64,000 nucleotides of DNA from Chitinophagales bacterium (GCA_026928325.1 JAIXKS010000032.1:105879-169878), one strand, 5' to 3'; shown: positions 25,399 through 35,654, numbered from the stretch's first letter. Numbers and translations are program-made. Notes: generated from the letters alone by a model not told the origin.

Positions 25399-25497
25399 CG
25401 TTATAACATTTTGAACTACAAATTTACATAAAATATCTCAATAGGTAATAAATCAATTAAAAGGTTGTATAAGGACATATAGTTACGATTATTTAAT

Positions 25498-25547
25498 GGC
25501 ATGGTTTGGCTCGTGTTGTCGAGACGACAAGCACAAATTTTAAGCTG
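25498..25547. repeat. Hairpin-bearing direct repeat, copy 2
   Basis: Contains the stem GTG-TTGTCG AGA CGACAA-(G)CAC (25513-25534). Same orientation and layout as copy 1 at 25087-25136. Confidence 0.65.
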
Positions 25548-25633
25548 AATAAGAAAGATGTTATGGACTTAAATTCACCACCAAACCTATCCAACTAAAT
25601 CTAAATATTCAACAGAGATTGTTGGTTAAAGAT

Positions 25634-26896
25634 TTAAACCAACATCATCACCGGATTTTCTAGGTATTGCCTTAACGTATGTAAAAATTGAGCGCCTGTA
25701 GCTCCGTCCACTACTCTATGATCGCAGGATAAAGTTACCTTCATCATATTTCCAATGGCCAATTCGTCATTTTTAACGATTGGTTTTTTGATAATGGAAC
25801 CTACTGCTAGGATACATGCATCGGGCGGATTGATGATGGCTGTAAACTCTTCTATGTCAAACATCCCGAGATTAGAGATGGTAAATGTATTACCTTGCAT
25901 CTCTTGTAAGCTCAGTTTTTTGGATTTAGCCTTGCCGGCAAGTTCTTTGACCTCTTGATTGATCACTGACATTGGTTTCATATCTGCGTGATAGACGACA
26001 GGAACTAGAAGTCCTTCATCAACGGCTACTGCTACGCCAATATTGATATCTCGGTGGTAGGTTATCTTATCTCCCAACCATGAGGAATTGACGGCAGGGT
26101 GCTTTCTAAGTGCCGCAGCACTGGCTTTTACGACAAAGTCATTAAATGAGATCTTTACATCTCCGGATTGATTGATTTGGGTTCTTGCCTTCATGGCATT
26201 ATCCATGTTGATCTCAATCGTTAGATAAAAATGCGGCGCTGAAAATTTACTTTCACCCAATCTTCGAGCGATGGTCTTTCGCATTTGAGATACCGGAACG
26301 TCACCGTAATTAAAACTTGTAGCCGGAACATATTCCGATGAAGTAACGGCTGTTGCTGGTGCGCTTCCTTGTTGAGATATATATTGTTCGATGTCTTTTT
26401 TTGTAATTCGGCCATAATCTCCCGTACCTGCCACAGCACTCAAGGAGATGCCTGCTTCTCTAGCAAGAGATTTGGCTAGTGGAGAAGCTTTTACTCTTCC
26501 ATCACCTGCACTTTCTTGAACAGCAGCAGCTACATCCGGTTTAGGCGTTGCAACTGTTTCGGTAACGACCGGAGTTTTGCTGGCTTCTTGCGTAGGTGCT
26601 GAAGTTGTCGCTTTTGCTACAGGGCCATTGGATTCCTTAATAAGGCTTTGATAATCTTCATCTTTATTTCCTATGACTGCGATGATACCATCGACAGCAA
26701 CTGCACCTGATTCTACAGCGATATATAATAAGTACCCATTAAAGAAGCTTTCTAGTTCCATCGTTGCCTTGTCTGTTTCTACTTCTGCCAAAACATCGCC
26801 GGCTTTTACAGGGTCTCCGACCTTTTTTTGCCATGCTACGATATTGCCTTCTTCCATGGTATCACTCAACCTCGGCATTCTGATTACTTCAGCCAT
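25634..26896 (-). CDS. pdhC: Dihydrolipoamide acetyltransferase (E2) of a 2-oxoacid dehydrogenase
   Basis: The 420-residue product has one lipoyl domain (residues 1-75; lipoylated K43 in ETDKATME), an Ala/Pro/Thr linker, a peripheral-subunit-binding domain (about 133-170; ASPLAKSLAREAGISL, GTGDYGRITKKDI) and the catalytic core (about 195-420) with the active-site SCDHRVVDGA (H393). It transfers acetyl (or a related acyl) groups to CoA as the core of the complex. Single lipoyl domain and MRKTIARRLGESK match the Bacteroidota pyruvate dehydrogenase E2. No E1 or E3 gene is adjacent. A branched-chain or 2-oxoglutarate specificity cannot be excluded. Confidence 0.9.
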   Translation of the reverse strand: MAEVIRMPRLSDTMEEGNIVAWQKKVGDPVKAGDVLAEVETDKATMELESFFNGYLLYIAVESGAVAVDGIIAVIGNKDEDYQSLIKESNGPVAKATTSAPTQEASKTPVVTETVATPKPDVAAAVQESAGDGRVKASPLAKSLAREAGISLSAVAGTGDYGRITKKDIEQYISQQGSAPATAVTSSEYVPATSFNYGDVPVSQMRKTIARRLGESKFSAPHFYLTIEINMDNAMKARTQINQSGDVKISFNDFVVKASAAALRKHPAVNSSWLGDKITYHRDINIGVAVAVDEGLLVPVVYHADMKPMSVINQEVKELAGKAKSKKLSLQEMQGNTFTISNLGMFDIEEFTAIINPPDACILAVGSIIKKPIVKNDELAIGNMMKVTLSCDHRVVDGATGAQFLHTLRQYLENPVMMLV

Positions 26897-27071
26897 TTTA
26901 CTAAGATTTTATTTTGAAAGGTCAAAATTACTACTTCCTAATTGATATTACAAAGAATTCGTTCAGAAACGTTAAAATGAGCCCAAATTGTGGATAAGAA
27001 AATAGTCGAACTCCAACTGCATTTCCAATCCTAATACTTAATTCCAACACATCCCTATACTTTAAATCCCG

Positions 27072-29459
27072 TTATACGCCGTATGGGATCCAAATATTTT
27101 TTATCTCGGTCGCATGTCGTAAAAAATCTTCGCCTTGACCTTGTGAAGATTCGTACCAATCTCTATATTTACCATCGCTGACCCATGTTCGTTTGAGATT
27201 TCCGACCGATTGCAACTCTACTTGCGCACTACCTTCCTTCGTACCAAAATACCACAAACCATCCAAGTTATCGTGTTTTGCTAATACGTCGGTTAGTTCA
27301 TCTTTCAGTCCTGTGATGATATTGACTGTTCCTCCAGGTACATCCGATGTTTCTAAAATTTGATAAAAATCGGTTGCTATCAAAGGATATTTTTCTGATG
27401 GAATAACGATGACATTATTGCCCATGGATATGGCCGGAATGACCGTAGAAACAAATCCTAGTAGCGACATTTCTTCCGGACAAACGATACCGATCGTACC
27501 GACTTTTTCCGGCATCGCTAAGGTGACATTACGAGCTACGGTATGATGCACCTTGCCATCGTACTTATCTGCCCAAGCAGCATAATAATAGATTCGATCA
27601 ATGGCACATTGTACTTCTTTTTTGGCTTCGCTCACAGTTACATTCGTTGTTGCTACGATCCGATTGGCAAATTCTTCGCTTCTTATGGCAAGATTTTCTG
27701 CAATGTAGAACAACACTTGCGCACGAGCATGTCCCGTCATACTTCCCCAAGCTGTATTGGCATGCGCCGCTTCGACTGCATTTCGAATATCTTTACGATT
27801 GCCTTTAGGTACTTCTCCTACAGTATGACCATAAAAGTCTGTGATAGTCAAACTATTGCCACCATCGGGTCTCACTTGCTTTCCGCCAATATAGATTTTA
27901 GGAGTTCTATCGATTTGCGGCAAAGATTTATTATTATTCTTAGCTGCTGGTTCGACCGTTTTTAATTGTATCGGAGAAGACGCGAATGTACTTTCTACCT
28001 TTAACTTGATGTATTCGTATAGGCCTTCCTTGCCGCCTTCTCTCCCAAATCCGGACTCTCTATATCCTCCAAATCCGGAAGCGGCATCAAAAACATTAGA
28101 GCAATTCACCCAAACCGTTCCTGCTTTAATCTTAGGTGCTATATCCAAGGCTAGGTTGATATCTTCTGTCCAAATACTTGCGGCAAGACCATAGCGGGTA
28201 TTATTGGCTAATTTTACCGCTTCGGAATGAGAACGGAAGGTCATTGCCACCAAAACCGGTCCAAATATCTCTTCTTGTGCAATAATCGAAGCAGGCGATA
28301 CATTGGTAAATAAGGTTGGCGGATAAAAATATCCTTCCAATGGACAAGCCCACGAAGGCTGCCAACAGATATTGCCTTCATCCTTTCCTTGTTGTACTAA
28401 ATCTTCAATCGTCTTCAACTGTACGGGAGCTACAATGGCGCCTATATCTACAGATTTATCCAAGGAATTGCCAACACGCAACGTTTCCATGCGTGCACGA
28501 ATTTTGGCATATAATTTTTCAGCGACACTCTCTTGGACGAGCAATCTTGAACCCGCACAGCAAACTTGTCCTTGGTTAAACCAGATGGCATCTACTAAGC
28601 CCTCGACGACACTATCCAAATCTGCGTCATCAAACACGATAAATGGCGATTTGCCGCCCAATTCGAGCGAGATTTTCTTTCCGGAACCTGCCGTTGATTT
28701 TCTGATAATCTTACCAACTTCAGTCGATCCTGTGAAGGCTATCTTAGCTATATCCGGGTGATTAACGATATCCGCTCCTGTTTGTCCGTGGCCGGTAACG
28801 ATATTGACAACGCCATCCGGCAAACCTATTTGTTGACAAATTTCGGCAAATAACAAGGCGGTCAAAGAGGTGTATTCCGCAGGTTTGAGGACGACCGTAT
28901 TTCCCATAGCTAAAGCTGGCGCTATCTTCCAAGACAACATCAGCAAGGGAAAATTCCAAGGGATAATCTGTCCCACCACACCTAGTTCTTGATAATCGGC
29001 TAATTCTGTATCCATCAATTGTGCCCAACCGGCATGATGATAAAAATGTCGAGCCACTAATGGAATGTCGATATCTCGGGTTTCACGAATCGGTTTTCCA
29101 TTGTCCATAGATTCGAGGACAGCATATAAGCGTGCGTGTTTTTGGATCTGCCGCGCAAGTGCATACATATATCTTGCACGACCATGACCGCCCAAAGCTT
29201 TCCAATCTTTCAAAGCATTTTTGGCTGCCTTTACGGCTTTATCTACATCCTTGTCATTGGCTTCAGCTATCTGAGCCAAGTGTTCTTTGGTAGCTGGATT
29301 GATGGTATCAAAGTAAACATCTGCTGTTGGTTTCACCCATTTGCCATTGATATACAATAAAAATTTGCGCTTGTGTTTTTCTAAAAATTCGACACTTTCC
29401 TTATTGCTTTCCGGTGCCAAACCATATTCCATGCTCTTATATATGTCCAAAACTTTCAT
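27072..29459 (-). CDS. ALDH16-like double-domain aldehyde dehydrogenase
   Basis: The 795-residue product contains two aldehyde-dehydrogenase domains. The first (about 35-500) is complete: N169 in PWNF, E266 in LELGGK, C300 in NQGQVCCAGS, and EEIFGPV. The second (about 530-795) keeps the NAD-fold shape (IYIGGKQVRPDGG, GTIGIVCPEEMSLLGF) but lacks the catalytic Cys and Glu and is shortened. This layout is that of the ALDH16 group. It closes the deo operon, about 240 nt after deoC with a MITE in between, and likely oxidises the acetaldehyde made by deoC to acetate or handles deoxyribose-derived aldehydes. The inactive domain is a family trait, not damage. Confidence 0.88.
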   Translation of the reverse strand: MKVLDIYKSMEYGLAPESNKESVEFLEKHKRKFLLYINGKWVKPTADVYFDTINPATKEHLAQIAEANDKDVDKAVKAAKNALKDWKALGGHGRARYMYALARQIQKHARLYAVLESMDNGKPIRETRDIDIPLVARHFYHHAGWAQLMDTELADYQELGVVGQIIPWNFPLLMLSWKIAPALAMGNTVVLKPAEYTSLTALLFAEICQQIGLPDGVVNIVTGHGQTGADIVNHPDIAKIAFTGSTEVGKIIRKSTAGSGKKISLELGGKSPFIVFDDADLDSVVEGLVDAIWFNQGQVCCAGSRLLVQESVAEKLYAKIRARMETLRVGNSLDKSVDIGAIVAPVQLKTIEDLVQQGKDEGNICWQPSWACPLEGYFYPPTLFTNVSPASIIAQEEIFGPVLVAMTFRSHSEAVKLANNTRYGLAASIWTEDINLALDIAPKIKAGTVWVNCSNVFDAASGFGGYRESGFGREGGKEGLYEYIKLKVESTFASSPIQLKTVEPAAKNNNKSLPQIDRTPKIYIGGKQVRPDGGNSLTITDFYGHTVGEVPKGNRKDIRNAVEAAHANTAWGSMTGHARAQVLFYIAENLAIRSEEFANRIVATTNVTVSEAKKEVQCAIDRIYYYAAWADKYDGKVHHTVARNVTLAMPEKVGTIGIVCPEEMSLLGFVSTVIPAISMGNNVIVIPSEKYPLIATDFYQILETSDVPGGTVNIITGLKDELTDVLAKHDNLDGLWYFGTKEGSAQVELQSVGNLKRTWVSDGKYRDWYESSQGQGEDFLRHATEIKNIWIPYGV

Positions 29460-29502
29460 GAATTGCGCTATTTGATTTTTTAAATTTATTTTATAATTAC
29501 TT

Positions 29503-29662
29503 GTGCTCTGTCTATAAAAAGATTTAAATTATAATGGAAGTTAATTTTTTTAAAGATCAAGGCAAAAAACGCAGGCATAGTGGTAACTATGACGAGTATT
29601 TTTAACGATGAGATTTGAAAAAAGAACAACATTTTATTAAGATTTTTTTGTGGATGGAGCAC
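29503..29662. mobile_element. MITE-like element with GTGCTC terminal inverted repeats, copy 1
   Basis: A 160-nt non-coding element begins GTGCTCTGTCTATAAAAA and ends TTTTGTGGATGGAGCAC, whose reverse complement matches the start. Two other near-full copies exist in this window (35655-35813 and, inverted, from 63858). It lies between deoC and the ALDH gene. Confidence 0.75.
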
Positions 29663-29703
29663 TAGGTAGGATGCCATTTCCCGAAAGGGTAACCCTCTAA
29701 AAA

Positions 29704-30702
29704 CTAGGATATCGGATGTCGATAATCTGCTGAATATCTTCCAGTTACATAATGCTCGAGTTGTCGTTCGATATCACTTAGCAAGCTACTGGCGCCAAAT
29801 CTAAACAAATTGGGTTCTAACCAATCATTGCCCAATTCCTCCTTGATTAAGATTAAATAATTGAGGGCATCTTTGGCTTTAGAGATACCTCCGGCCGGTT
29901 TATAGCCCACTTTTATCCCGGTCAATTCGTAATAGGTTCGAATCATCCTCACCATCACCAAGGTAACAGGTAATGTCGCATTGACACTTTCTTTGCCGGT
30001 GCTTGTCTTAATGAAGTCCGAGCCTGCCATCATAGCGACCATACTGGCTTTAGCCACTTTAGTCAATGTCGGAATTTCTCCTGTAGCAAGGATGGTCTTC
30101 ATATGCGCCTCACCACATGCCTGCCGACATGCAGCAATTTCGTCGTACAAGGCTTTCCAATCCGAATTCAACACATGAGCACGGCTGATAACGATGTCTA
30201 TTTCTTTAGCACCCGCAGCAACGGAAGCTTCAATCTCCTTCAATTTTTGTGCAAGACTGATTTGCCCTGCCGGAAAACCTGTAGAAACGGCTGCTACCGG
30301 AATACCACTACCCTGCAAAGCTTCGACAGCATAAGGAATCAGATTGTGATATACGCAAACTGCACCTGTCGTCAGCTTTAAATCTGCAACACCTAAGGCC
30401 TCCAAAATATCTACTCTAACCGGTTTTCTCGCCTTGGCACATAACCGAATGACATTGCCTTTCGTATCATCACCTGCCAAGGTCGTCAAATCGATACAAG
30501 AAATCGCTTTCAACAACCATGCTGCTTGATATTCCTTTTTGACAGAACGACGGGTTCCTATCGTAGCGGCACGACGCTCGACAGCACTTTTATTGATTTT
30601 GATTTGTTCAAACCAGGAGGCGTCAAAGGGAACACCGGCATTGCGTTCATGGACGATCGGCTGGTTGTGTGATAAGGCATCAATGGATTTATTTTTAGTC
30701 AT
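29704..30702 (-). CDS. deoC: Deoxyribose-phosphate aldolase
   Basis: The 332-residue product cleaves 2-deoxyribose 5-phosphate to acetaldehyde and glyceraldehyde 3-phosphate. The Schiff-base lysine is K232 in GSDFIKTSTGK and the partner lysine is K268 in VGYKPAGGI. An early DLTTLAGDDT and STGFPAGQ complete the class I aldolase barrel. It has a ~60-residue N-terminal extension relative to the short bacterial form, as in the eukaryote-like DeoC group. It follows deoA by 25 nt in the operon deoB-deoA-deoC-ALDH. Confidence 0.95.
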   Translation of the reverse strand: MTKNKSIDALSHNQPIVHERNAGVPFDASWFEQIKINKSAVERRAATIGTRRSVKKEYQAAWLLKAISCIDLTTLAGDDTKGNVIRLCAKARKPVRVDILEALGVADLKLTTGAVCVYHNLIPYAVEALQGSGIPVAAVSTGFPAGQISLAQKLKEIEASVAAGAKEIDIVISRAHVLNSDWKALYDEIAACRQACGEAHMKTILATGEIPTLTKVAKASMVAMMAGSDFIKTSTGKESVNATLPVTLVMVRMIRTYYELTGIKVGYKPAGGISKAKDALNYLILIKEELGNDWLEPNLFRFGASSLLSDIERQLEHYVTGRYSADYRHPIS

Positions 30703-30727
30703 TTCGACGGTATTTTCGGATGATTAA

Positions 30728-32026
30728 TTATTGAATTGCTTTATAAATCAACGGATAAGGTTCAGGTTTAGTTGTACTTATCACGAAGGCTTCATCGAGA
30801 TAATGGGCTGCTTTCGCAAATAATGAGGTGTCATTGGCGTATAAAACTGCGAGTGGCGCTCCGGCTTCCACCCAATCTCCCATCTTCTTTTTGAGGAGGA
30901 TACCGGCACCTAAATCCAATACGCTATCTTTCGTTTCTCGACCAGCACCCAATTTTACGGAGGCTAATCCTATATCCATAGCGCTGAGATGGCTAATATA
31001 TCCACTGGTCTTCGCTTCATAAACATGGCTAAAAGACGAAGTTGGGAGTTTTTCAGGATTTGTAATGTAGGAAGTATCACCACCTTGAGATTGTACCATT
31101 TCTACAAATTTGGCGAAAGCCTGACCTTGAGCTATCACTTCCCGCAAAGTTTCCTTCCCTGCTTCATGCGAAGTCGCTTTACCAGCCATCATCAACATAT
31201 AACTGCCCAAACTCAAACACAATTCCGTCAAATCCGCAGGTCCGTGCCCCTGTAAAGTCTCAATCGCTTCACGGACTTCCAAGGCATTGCCGATATTGTA
31301 ACCTAGAGGTTCTTCCATGCCACTGATTACGGCAATGAGCTTTTTATTCATCTGCTTGGCCGTATTGATCATGATTGTGGCTAGTTTGTCGGCATCTTCG
31401 ACTGTTTTAACAAAGGCACCATCACCCACTTTCAAGTCTATCAAAATAGCATCCGCACCACATGCCAACTTTTTACTCATAACGCTAGATGCAATTAAAG
31501 AAATGTTGTCCACCGTAGCTGTAACATCTCTAAGGGCATATAATTTTTTGTCTGCGGGCACCAATTTTTCGTTTTGGCTACAGATCGCCAGATGATGCGC
31601 CTTAACACGCTCGATAAATGCTTCGGTCGTCATATCCGTTTTAAAACCAGGAATGGATTCTAATTTATCCAAGGTGCCGCCGGTATGACCGAGCCCACGG
31701 CCGGACATTTTAGGCACATAAACTCCAGCTGCGGCGACAAGTGGTCCTAATACTAAAGTCGTCTTATCTCCTACACCACCTGTACTATGTTTGTCAACTT
31801 TGATACCCGGAATATCATTCAAATCTATAAGATCTCCTGAACGCATAATTGCATCAGTGAGTATCGCTGTTTCCACATCATCCATGCCTCTAAAAAAGAC
31901 AGCCATCAACCATGATGCAATCTGATAGTCCGGAATAGATTCATCCACAAAGCCTCGTATGATGGTTCTTATTTCTTCTTCACTAAGGGCGTGACCATCT
32001 CGCTTTTTTTTGATTAATTCAATCAA
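30728..32026 (-). CDS. deoA: Thymidine/pyrimidine-nucleoside phosphorylase
   Basis: The 432-residue product splits thymidine or other pyrimidine nucleosides into base and (deoxy)ribose 1-phosphate. The phosphate/nucleoside-binding signature KHSTGGVGDKTTLVLGP and the family motif MSGRGLGHTGGTLDKLE are intact, as is LIDLKVGDGAF. The start is a TTG (MIELIKKKRDG); no ATG lies in frame upstream, and the N-terminus matches homologues. It lies 35 nt after deoB. Whether it prefers thymidine or also uridine is not decided by sequence alone. Confidence 0.93.
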   Translation of the reverse strand: MIELIKKKRDGHALSEEEIRTIIRGFVDESIPDYQIASWLMAVFFRGMDDVETAILTDAIMRSGDLIDLNDIPGIKVDKHSTGGVGDKTTLVLGPLVAAAGVYVPKMSGRGLGHTGGTLDKLESIPGFKTDMTTEAFIERVKAHHLAICSQNEKLVPADKKLYALRDVTATVDNISLIASSVMSKKLACGADAILIDLKVGDGAFVKTVEDADKLATIMINTAKQMNKKLIAVISGMEEPLGYNIGNALEVREAIETLQGHGPADLTELCLSLGSYMLMMAGKATSHEAGKETLREVIAQGQAFAKFVEMVQSQGGDTSYITNPEKLPTSSFSHVYEAKTSGYISHLSAMDIGLASVKLGAGRETKDSVLDLGAGILLKKKMGDWVEAGAPLAVLYANDTSLFAKAAHYLDEAFVISTTKPEPYPLIYKAIQ

Positions 32027-32061
32027 TGTTGGTCCATTTTTATGATTAATTTACAAATTTT

Positions 32062-33240
32062 TCAGCCTACATCTTTTGAATGTAGGCAACTATCTGATAT
32101 TGTTTCAAAATCTATGCCTAAAACGTGGGCGATTGTGGCAGCGATACAAGTAAAACTCTTTTGGGTTTCAAAGGCTCTAGGCTCCAAATGGTGGTTGTAA
32201 ATTAAAATTGGAATGTATTCTCTCGTATGATCATTGCCTGTCCATGTCGGATCATTACCGTGATCGGCCGTTATAATCAATAAATCATCGGCTTGCAAAG
32301 ATTCCAACAATTCTGGTATATAACTATCAAAATCCTCTAAACATCGCGCATATCCTTCTACATCCCGACGATGACCGTACAACATGTCGAAGTCCACGAG
32401 ATTGGTAAAAATCAAACCTTGGCCATTTTCTTTGATTGCTTGGATGGTGTTTTGGATACCTTCTGTATTATTGGCGGTTTTGACATATTGACTGATACTT
32501 TTTCCTGCGAAAATATCGTGAATCTTACCAATGGCATAGACTTCCATGCCTGCATCCATGATGGCTGTAAGTACATTATCTGGTGGTAGAGTTGCAAAAT
32601 CTCTTCTGCGGGATGTTCTCGTATATTGACCATTTGATCCTACAAATGGTCGTGCTATCACTCGGCCTACTTCGAGTGGTCCTGTGAGCATTTGACGGGC
32701 GATGGAGCAAATTTCGTATTGTCTTTCTATAGGGATGACATCTTCGTGCATCGCAATCTGAAAGACACTATCCGCTGAAGTATAGACAATGGGAAAGCCC
32801 GTTTGAACGTGTTGATCACCGAGTTCGTTGATGATGACCGTTCCTGAAGCTGAATAATTGCCTATCGTCTTAGTACCAATCGCTGCCTCAAAATCATGCA
32901 TAAAAGACTCGGGAAAACCATCATGAAAAACGGGAAACGGCTGATCTAAGACCGAACCTGCGATCTCCCAATGTCCGGTAGTCGTATCCTTACCGGAAGA
33001 CATTTCCGCTGCCTTTCCGTAGAGGGCTATGGGTGCATTGGTCATCGGTAGCGCATTAGATGGATCGATATTACCGAGTCCAAGTTGTATCAGATTAGGT
33101 ATATGAAAGTTGGGATAATTTTCAGCAATATGTCCCAAGGTATTACTGCCCTCGTCCCCGTAATCAGGCGCATCGGGAAGATATCCGATGCCTACGCTAT
33201 CAAGGACTATAAGTATCACTCTTTTTATGGATGGTTTCAT
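32062..33240 (-). CDS. deoB: Phosphopentomutase
   Basis: The 392-residue product interconverts (deoxy)ribose 1-phosphate and 5-phosphate. It is an alkaline-phosphatase-superfamily enzyme: metal site VLDSVGIGYLPDAPDYGDEGSNTLGH at the N-terminus, phosphorylated Thr in GKDTTTGHWE (about residues 83-92), DMLYGHRRD near 285 and ITADHGNDPTW(TGNDHTRE) near 325. It is the first gene of the deo operon, which then supplies deoA and deoC with their shared intermediate. Confidence 0.95.
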   Translation of the reverse strand: MKPSIKRVILIVLDSVGIGYLPDAPDYGDEGSNTLGHIAENYPNFHIPNLIQLGLGNIDPSNALPMTNAPIALYGKAAEMSSGKDTTTGHWEIAGSVLDQPFPVFHDGFPESFMHDFEAAIGTKTIGNYSASGTVIINELGDQHVQTGFPIVYTSADSVFQIAMHEDVIPIERQYEICSIARQMLTGPLEVGRVIARPFVGSNGQYTRTSRRRDFATLPPDNVLTAIMDAGMEVYAIGKIHDIFAGKSISQYVKTANNTEGIQNTIQAIKENGQGLIFTNLVDFDMLYGHRRDVEGYARCLEDFDSYIPELLESLQADDLLIITADHGNDPTWTGNDHTREYIPILIYNHHLEPRAFETQKSFTCIAATIAHVLGIDFETISDSCLHSKDVG

Positions 33241-33318
33241 GAATTGTGTATTTTATCGTTGATTATGTGCTAATGAATGAGGAAAGCATGGATGTGCCTT
33301 CTGATATCATCGCTTTTC

Positions 33319-35577
33319 TTACTTGATTCCTGGTCGATAGGTCTTTTTTGCATGTTTGCGAATATCCTTAGGATAGAAAAACACGTCTCTGAATTTCCCT
33401 TGTGCATAGGATGCGCCTTGATCAAAAAAGTGAGGTGAAGATTCATCACCACTTTGTCCACCAGCAAGCAAGGCCTTAGCTTTGATTTTCTTGCCAAATT
33501 CTACGGCACAGACAAAACTATTGCCACCATATCCATAACGCTTTTGGGTACCGGAATATCTTCGACTTACAAAAGATGGCAAGGTACCCCAGGCAGAAGA
33601 GCCAAACCCAACCGGAATACTAGGCAATGTATCGTCAAATCTATTGTCCATATCGGTCGATATCCGCTGAAAACGGTTGATTTCACCCCATTTAATCATC
33701 CAAGTACCATACCTCTCCACTAAATCTTGCAAGGTTGCTTCCATCGTTTGGATCATGGTCAAAGTATTGTTTTCCGACGCAAAATATTCGGTTTTAGTTA
33801 CAAAATCCATCATACTCATTTCGTATTGAATGTCTATGGTATTGATATAAGACAGTAAGCGCTCGCCCCACTCTATCGCCAGCGTGGTTTCTATAGATTG
33901 TGCATCACATCGGTAATCCCAATTATAGAATAAGGTGATCGCATCTGTTAGCGCTAAACTAACAGCATTACCATTTCGAGCAAAATCGAAGTAAGCGGTT
34001 ATAAGTTTGGGTATTAAGACTTCGAAAGCTGCCATCCTTGTGTCATATCCGGCTTGAATCACTTGATCGAGGTCAAATGTCTGGATTTCTCCTAAAACTC
34101 TCACCGCATTCTTTCCCCGAAAATTCTCGCCATCTGGTGCCATATACTTGGGATATTGCCGGCGTTGCGGGCTATAATTTCCAGCACAAGTGAAAGGTGT
34201 TGAGTTGCAATTTTGCAGCCATCCATTCGGTGGATTGATTTTGTGTACAATCTCCGACATCGAGTGATATCCCTTCCAGTCTGTTTTCGATGTCGATCCG
34301 TCAACCGGTTGGCTCCAATCTAAGGTCGTATCTCGAACCGGGATTCTATTTCCGTGCCAATAAGCTATATTGCCATCTCGATCTGCATACACAGTATTAT
34401 TAGAAATATTGCCTTTTAATTCGAGGGAATTCATGAAGTCTTGAAAGGTCTTGGCTTTGGTACGATCCCAACATTGTTGAAGACCTTCCATCAGCCGATT
34501 ATCTTGCTTAACGCTTAGGTATTGTCCATTTCGCTTGGTCATGATCGGTCCGTGATGCGTGTAGAATGTTTTAATGGATTTAGATTTAATGTCGTCTCCA
34601 TCTTTGTATCGCAAGTGGATTACTTTTTCTATCAATGGTAGGTATGCATCATCATAGAGGTAAAAATACGTACCATCCTTTTTGATGATTTTTTCAATGT
34701 ATAAGTCTGCTGCATCGACATAACTACTTGTATGCATCCAACCGCAAAACTCATTAAATCCTTGATAGACAAAAAACTGCCCCCACGTGACAGCGCCATA
34801 AGCATTCAAACCTTCTTTGCTGACCATATGAACTTCTGGTCTAAAATATATGGTAACATGCGGGTTGATATACAACATCGAGTTTTTAGATGCGGTCTTA
34901 GATGGTGCTATTGCAAATCCATTGGAGCCATCCAAATTTTCTTCAGTGGCTACATCCTGCTTCGATACGCTTTTATAGGACAACAAATCATCCTTCTGAC
35001 TATAAAAAGCACCCAATTCCTCTGCGGTTACATCTGCTGTATTGATGGCTCCGATGCTCCCATCCGTCCACAACAAGGGAAACCAAGGCTCATATCTATG
35101 AAGCAAGGCCGATTGATTATCAGGATGTTTATACAAATAATAATTCATGCCATCCGCAAATGCCTGACACAATTTCTGCATCCATTTAGGAGCTCGCATA
35201 TAATCTTGAATGGCATCAGCCGAGTCGATGACCATCCGGATTAACAAATCATCATGGAGGTAGGCTTTGCCCTTAACTTCAGCCATACGACCAAGTTTTT
35301 CGATATAATTCATCTCGATACGCTTGTAGTCATCTTCACATTGCGCATACATCAAGCCAAAAACAACATCCGCATCGGTTTTCCCATAAATATGCGGTAT
35401 TCCGTGAATATCTCTCGTGATTTTTACGGATTTGGCTTGCTTTTCCCATTGGGCGATTTCAGTTGGCGTAAAGGATTGAGCGTAAATATGCTGTGGCAAA
35501 ACTATCAGCCAAGCAATTAAAACAACGTATATTGAGATTGTAAAATTCGATTTTACTCGAGCCATTATATATTCCAT
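33319..35577 (-). CDS. Penicillin-acylase/acyl-homoserine-lactone-acylase family Ntn hydrolase
   Basis: From the ATG at 35577 the product is 752 residues; a second ATG at 35565 is equally plausible. A signal peptide (VVLIAWLIVLPQHIYAQ) directs it to the periplasm. The alpha part contains ITRDIHGIPHIYGKTDADVVFGLMYAQCEDD; autocleavage should expose the catalytic Ser218 in LDGSNGFAIAPSKT, which starts the beta chain. Other conserved parts are NPHVTIYFRPEVH, NGWLQNCNSTPF and AWGTLPSFVSRR. The family removes acyl chains from amides such as beta-lactams and homoserine lactones or peptidic antibiotics; the substrate is unknown. It lies 78 nt upstream of deoB but seems unrelated in function. Confidence 0.88.
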   Translation of the reverse strand: MEYIMARVKSNFTISIYVVLIAWLIVLPQHIYAQSFTPTEIAQWEKQAKSVKITRDIHGIPHIYGKTDADVVFGLMYAQCEDDYKRIEMNYIEKLGRMAEVKGKAYLHDDLLIRMVIDSADAIQDYMRAPKWMQKLCQAFADGMNYYLYKHPDNQSALLHRYEPWFPLLWTDGSIGAINTADVTAEELGAFYSQKDDLLSYKSVSKQDVATEENLDGSNGFAIAPSKTASKNSMLYINPHVTIYFRPEVHMVSKEGLNAYGAVTWGQFFVYQGFNEFCGWMHTSSYVDAADLYIEKIIKKDGTYFYLYDDAYLPLIEKVIHLRYKDGDDIKSKSIKTFYTHHGPIMTKRNGQYLSVKQDNRLMEGLQQCWDRTKAKTFQDFMNSLELKGNISNNTVYADRDGNIAYWHGNRIPVRDTTLDWSQPVDGSTSKTDWKGYHSMSEIVHKINPPNGWLQNCNSTPFTCAGNYSPQRRQYPKYMAPDGENFRGKNAVRVLGEIQTFDLDQVIQAGYDTRMAAFEVLIPKLITAYFDFARNGNAVSLALTDAITLFYNWDYRCDAQSIETTLAIEWGERLLSYINTIDIQYEMSMMDFVTKTEYFASENNTLTMIQTMEATLQDLVERYGTWMIKWGEINRFQRISTDMDNRFDDTLPSIPVGFGSSAWGTLPSFVSRRYSGTQKRYGYGGNSFVCAVEFGKKIKAKALLAGGQSGDESSPHFFDQGASYAQGKFRDVFFYPKDIRKHAKKTYRPGIK

Positions 35578-35654
35578 TTTCAAAATATTAAAACCACATG
35601 TTCTGCAAGAATCCGTCCCAATGGTAAATCGGGATATTCCTAAATCATATCCTA

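Noticed and set aside
27543-31595. Plus-strand ORFs opposite the ALDH and deo genes
   Set aside because: They overlap strong minus-strand genes with intact catalytic motifs and encode unlikely proteins.
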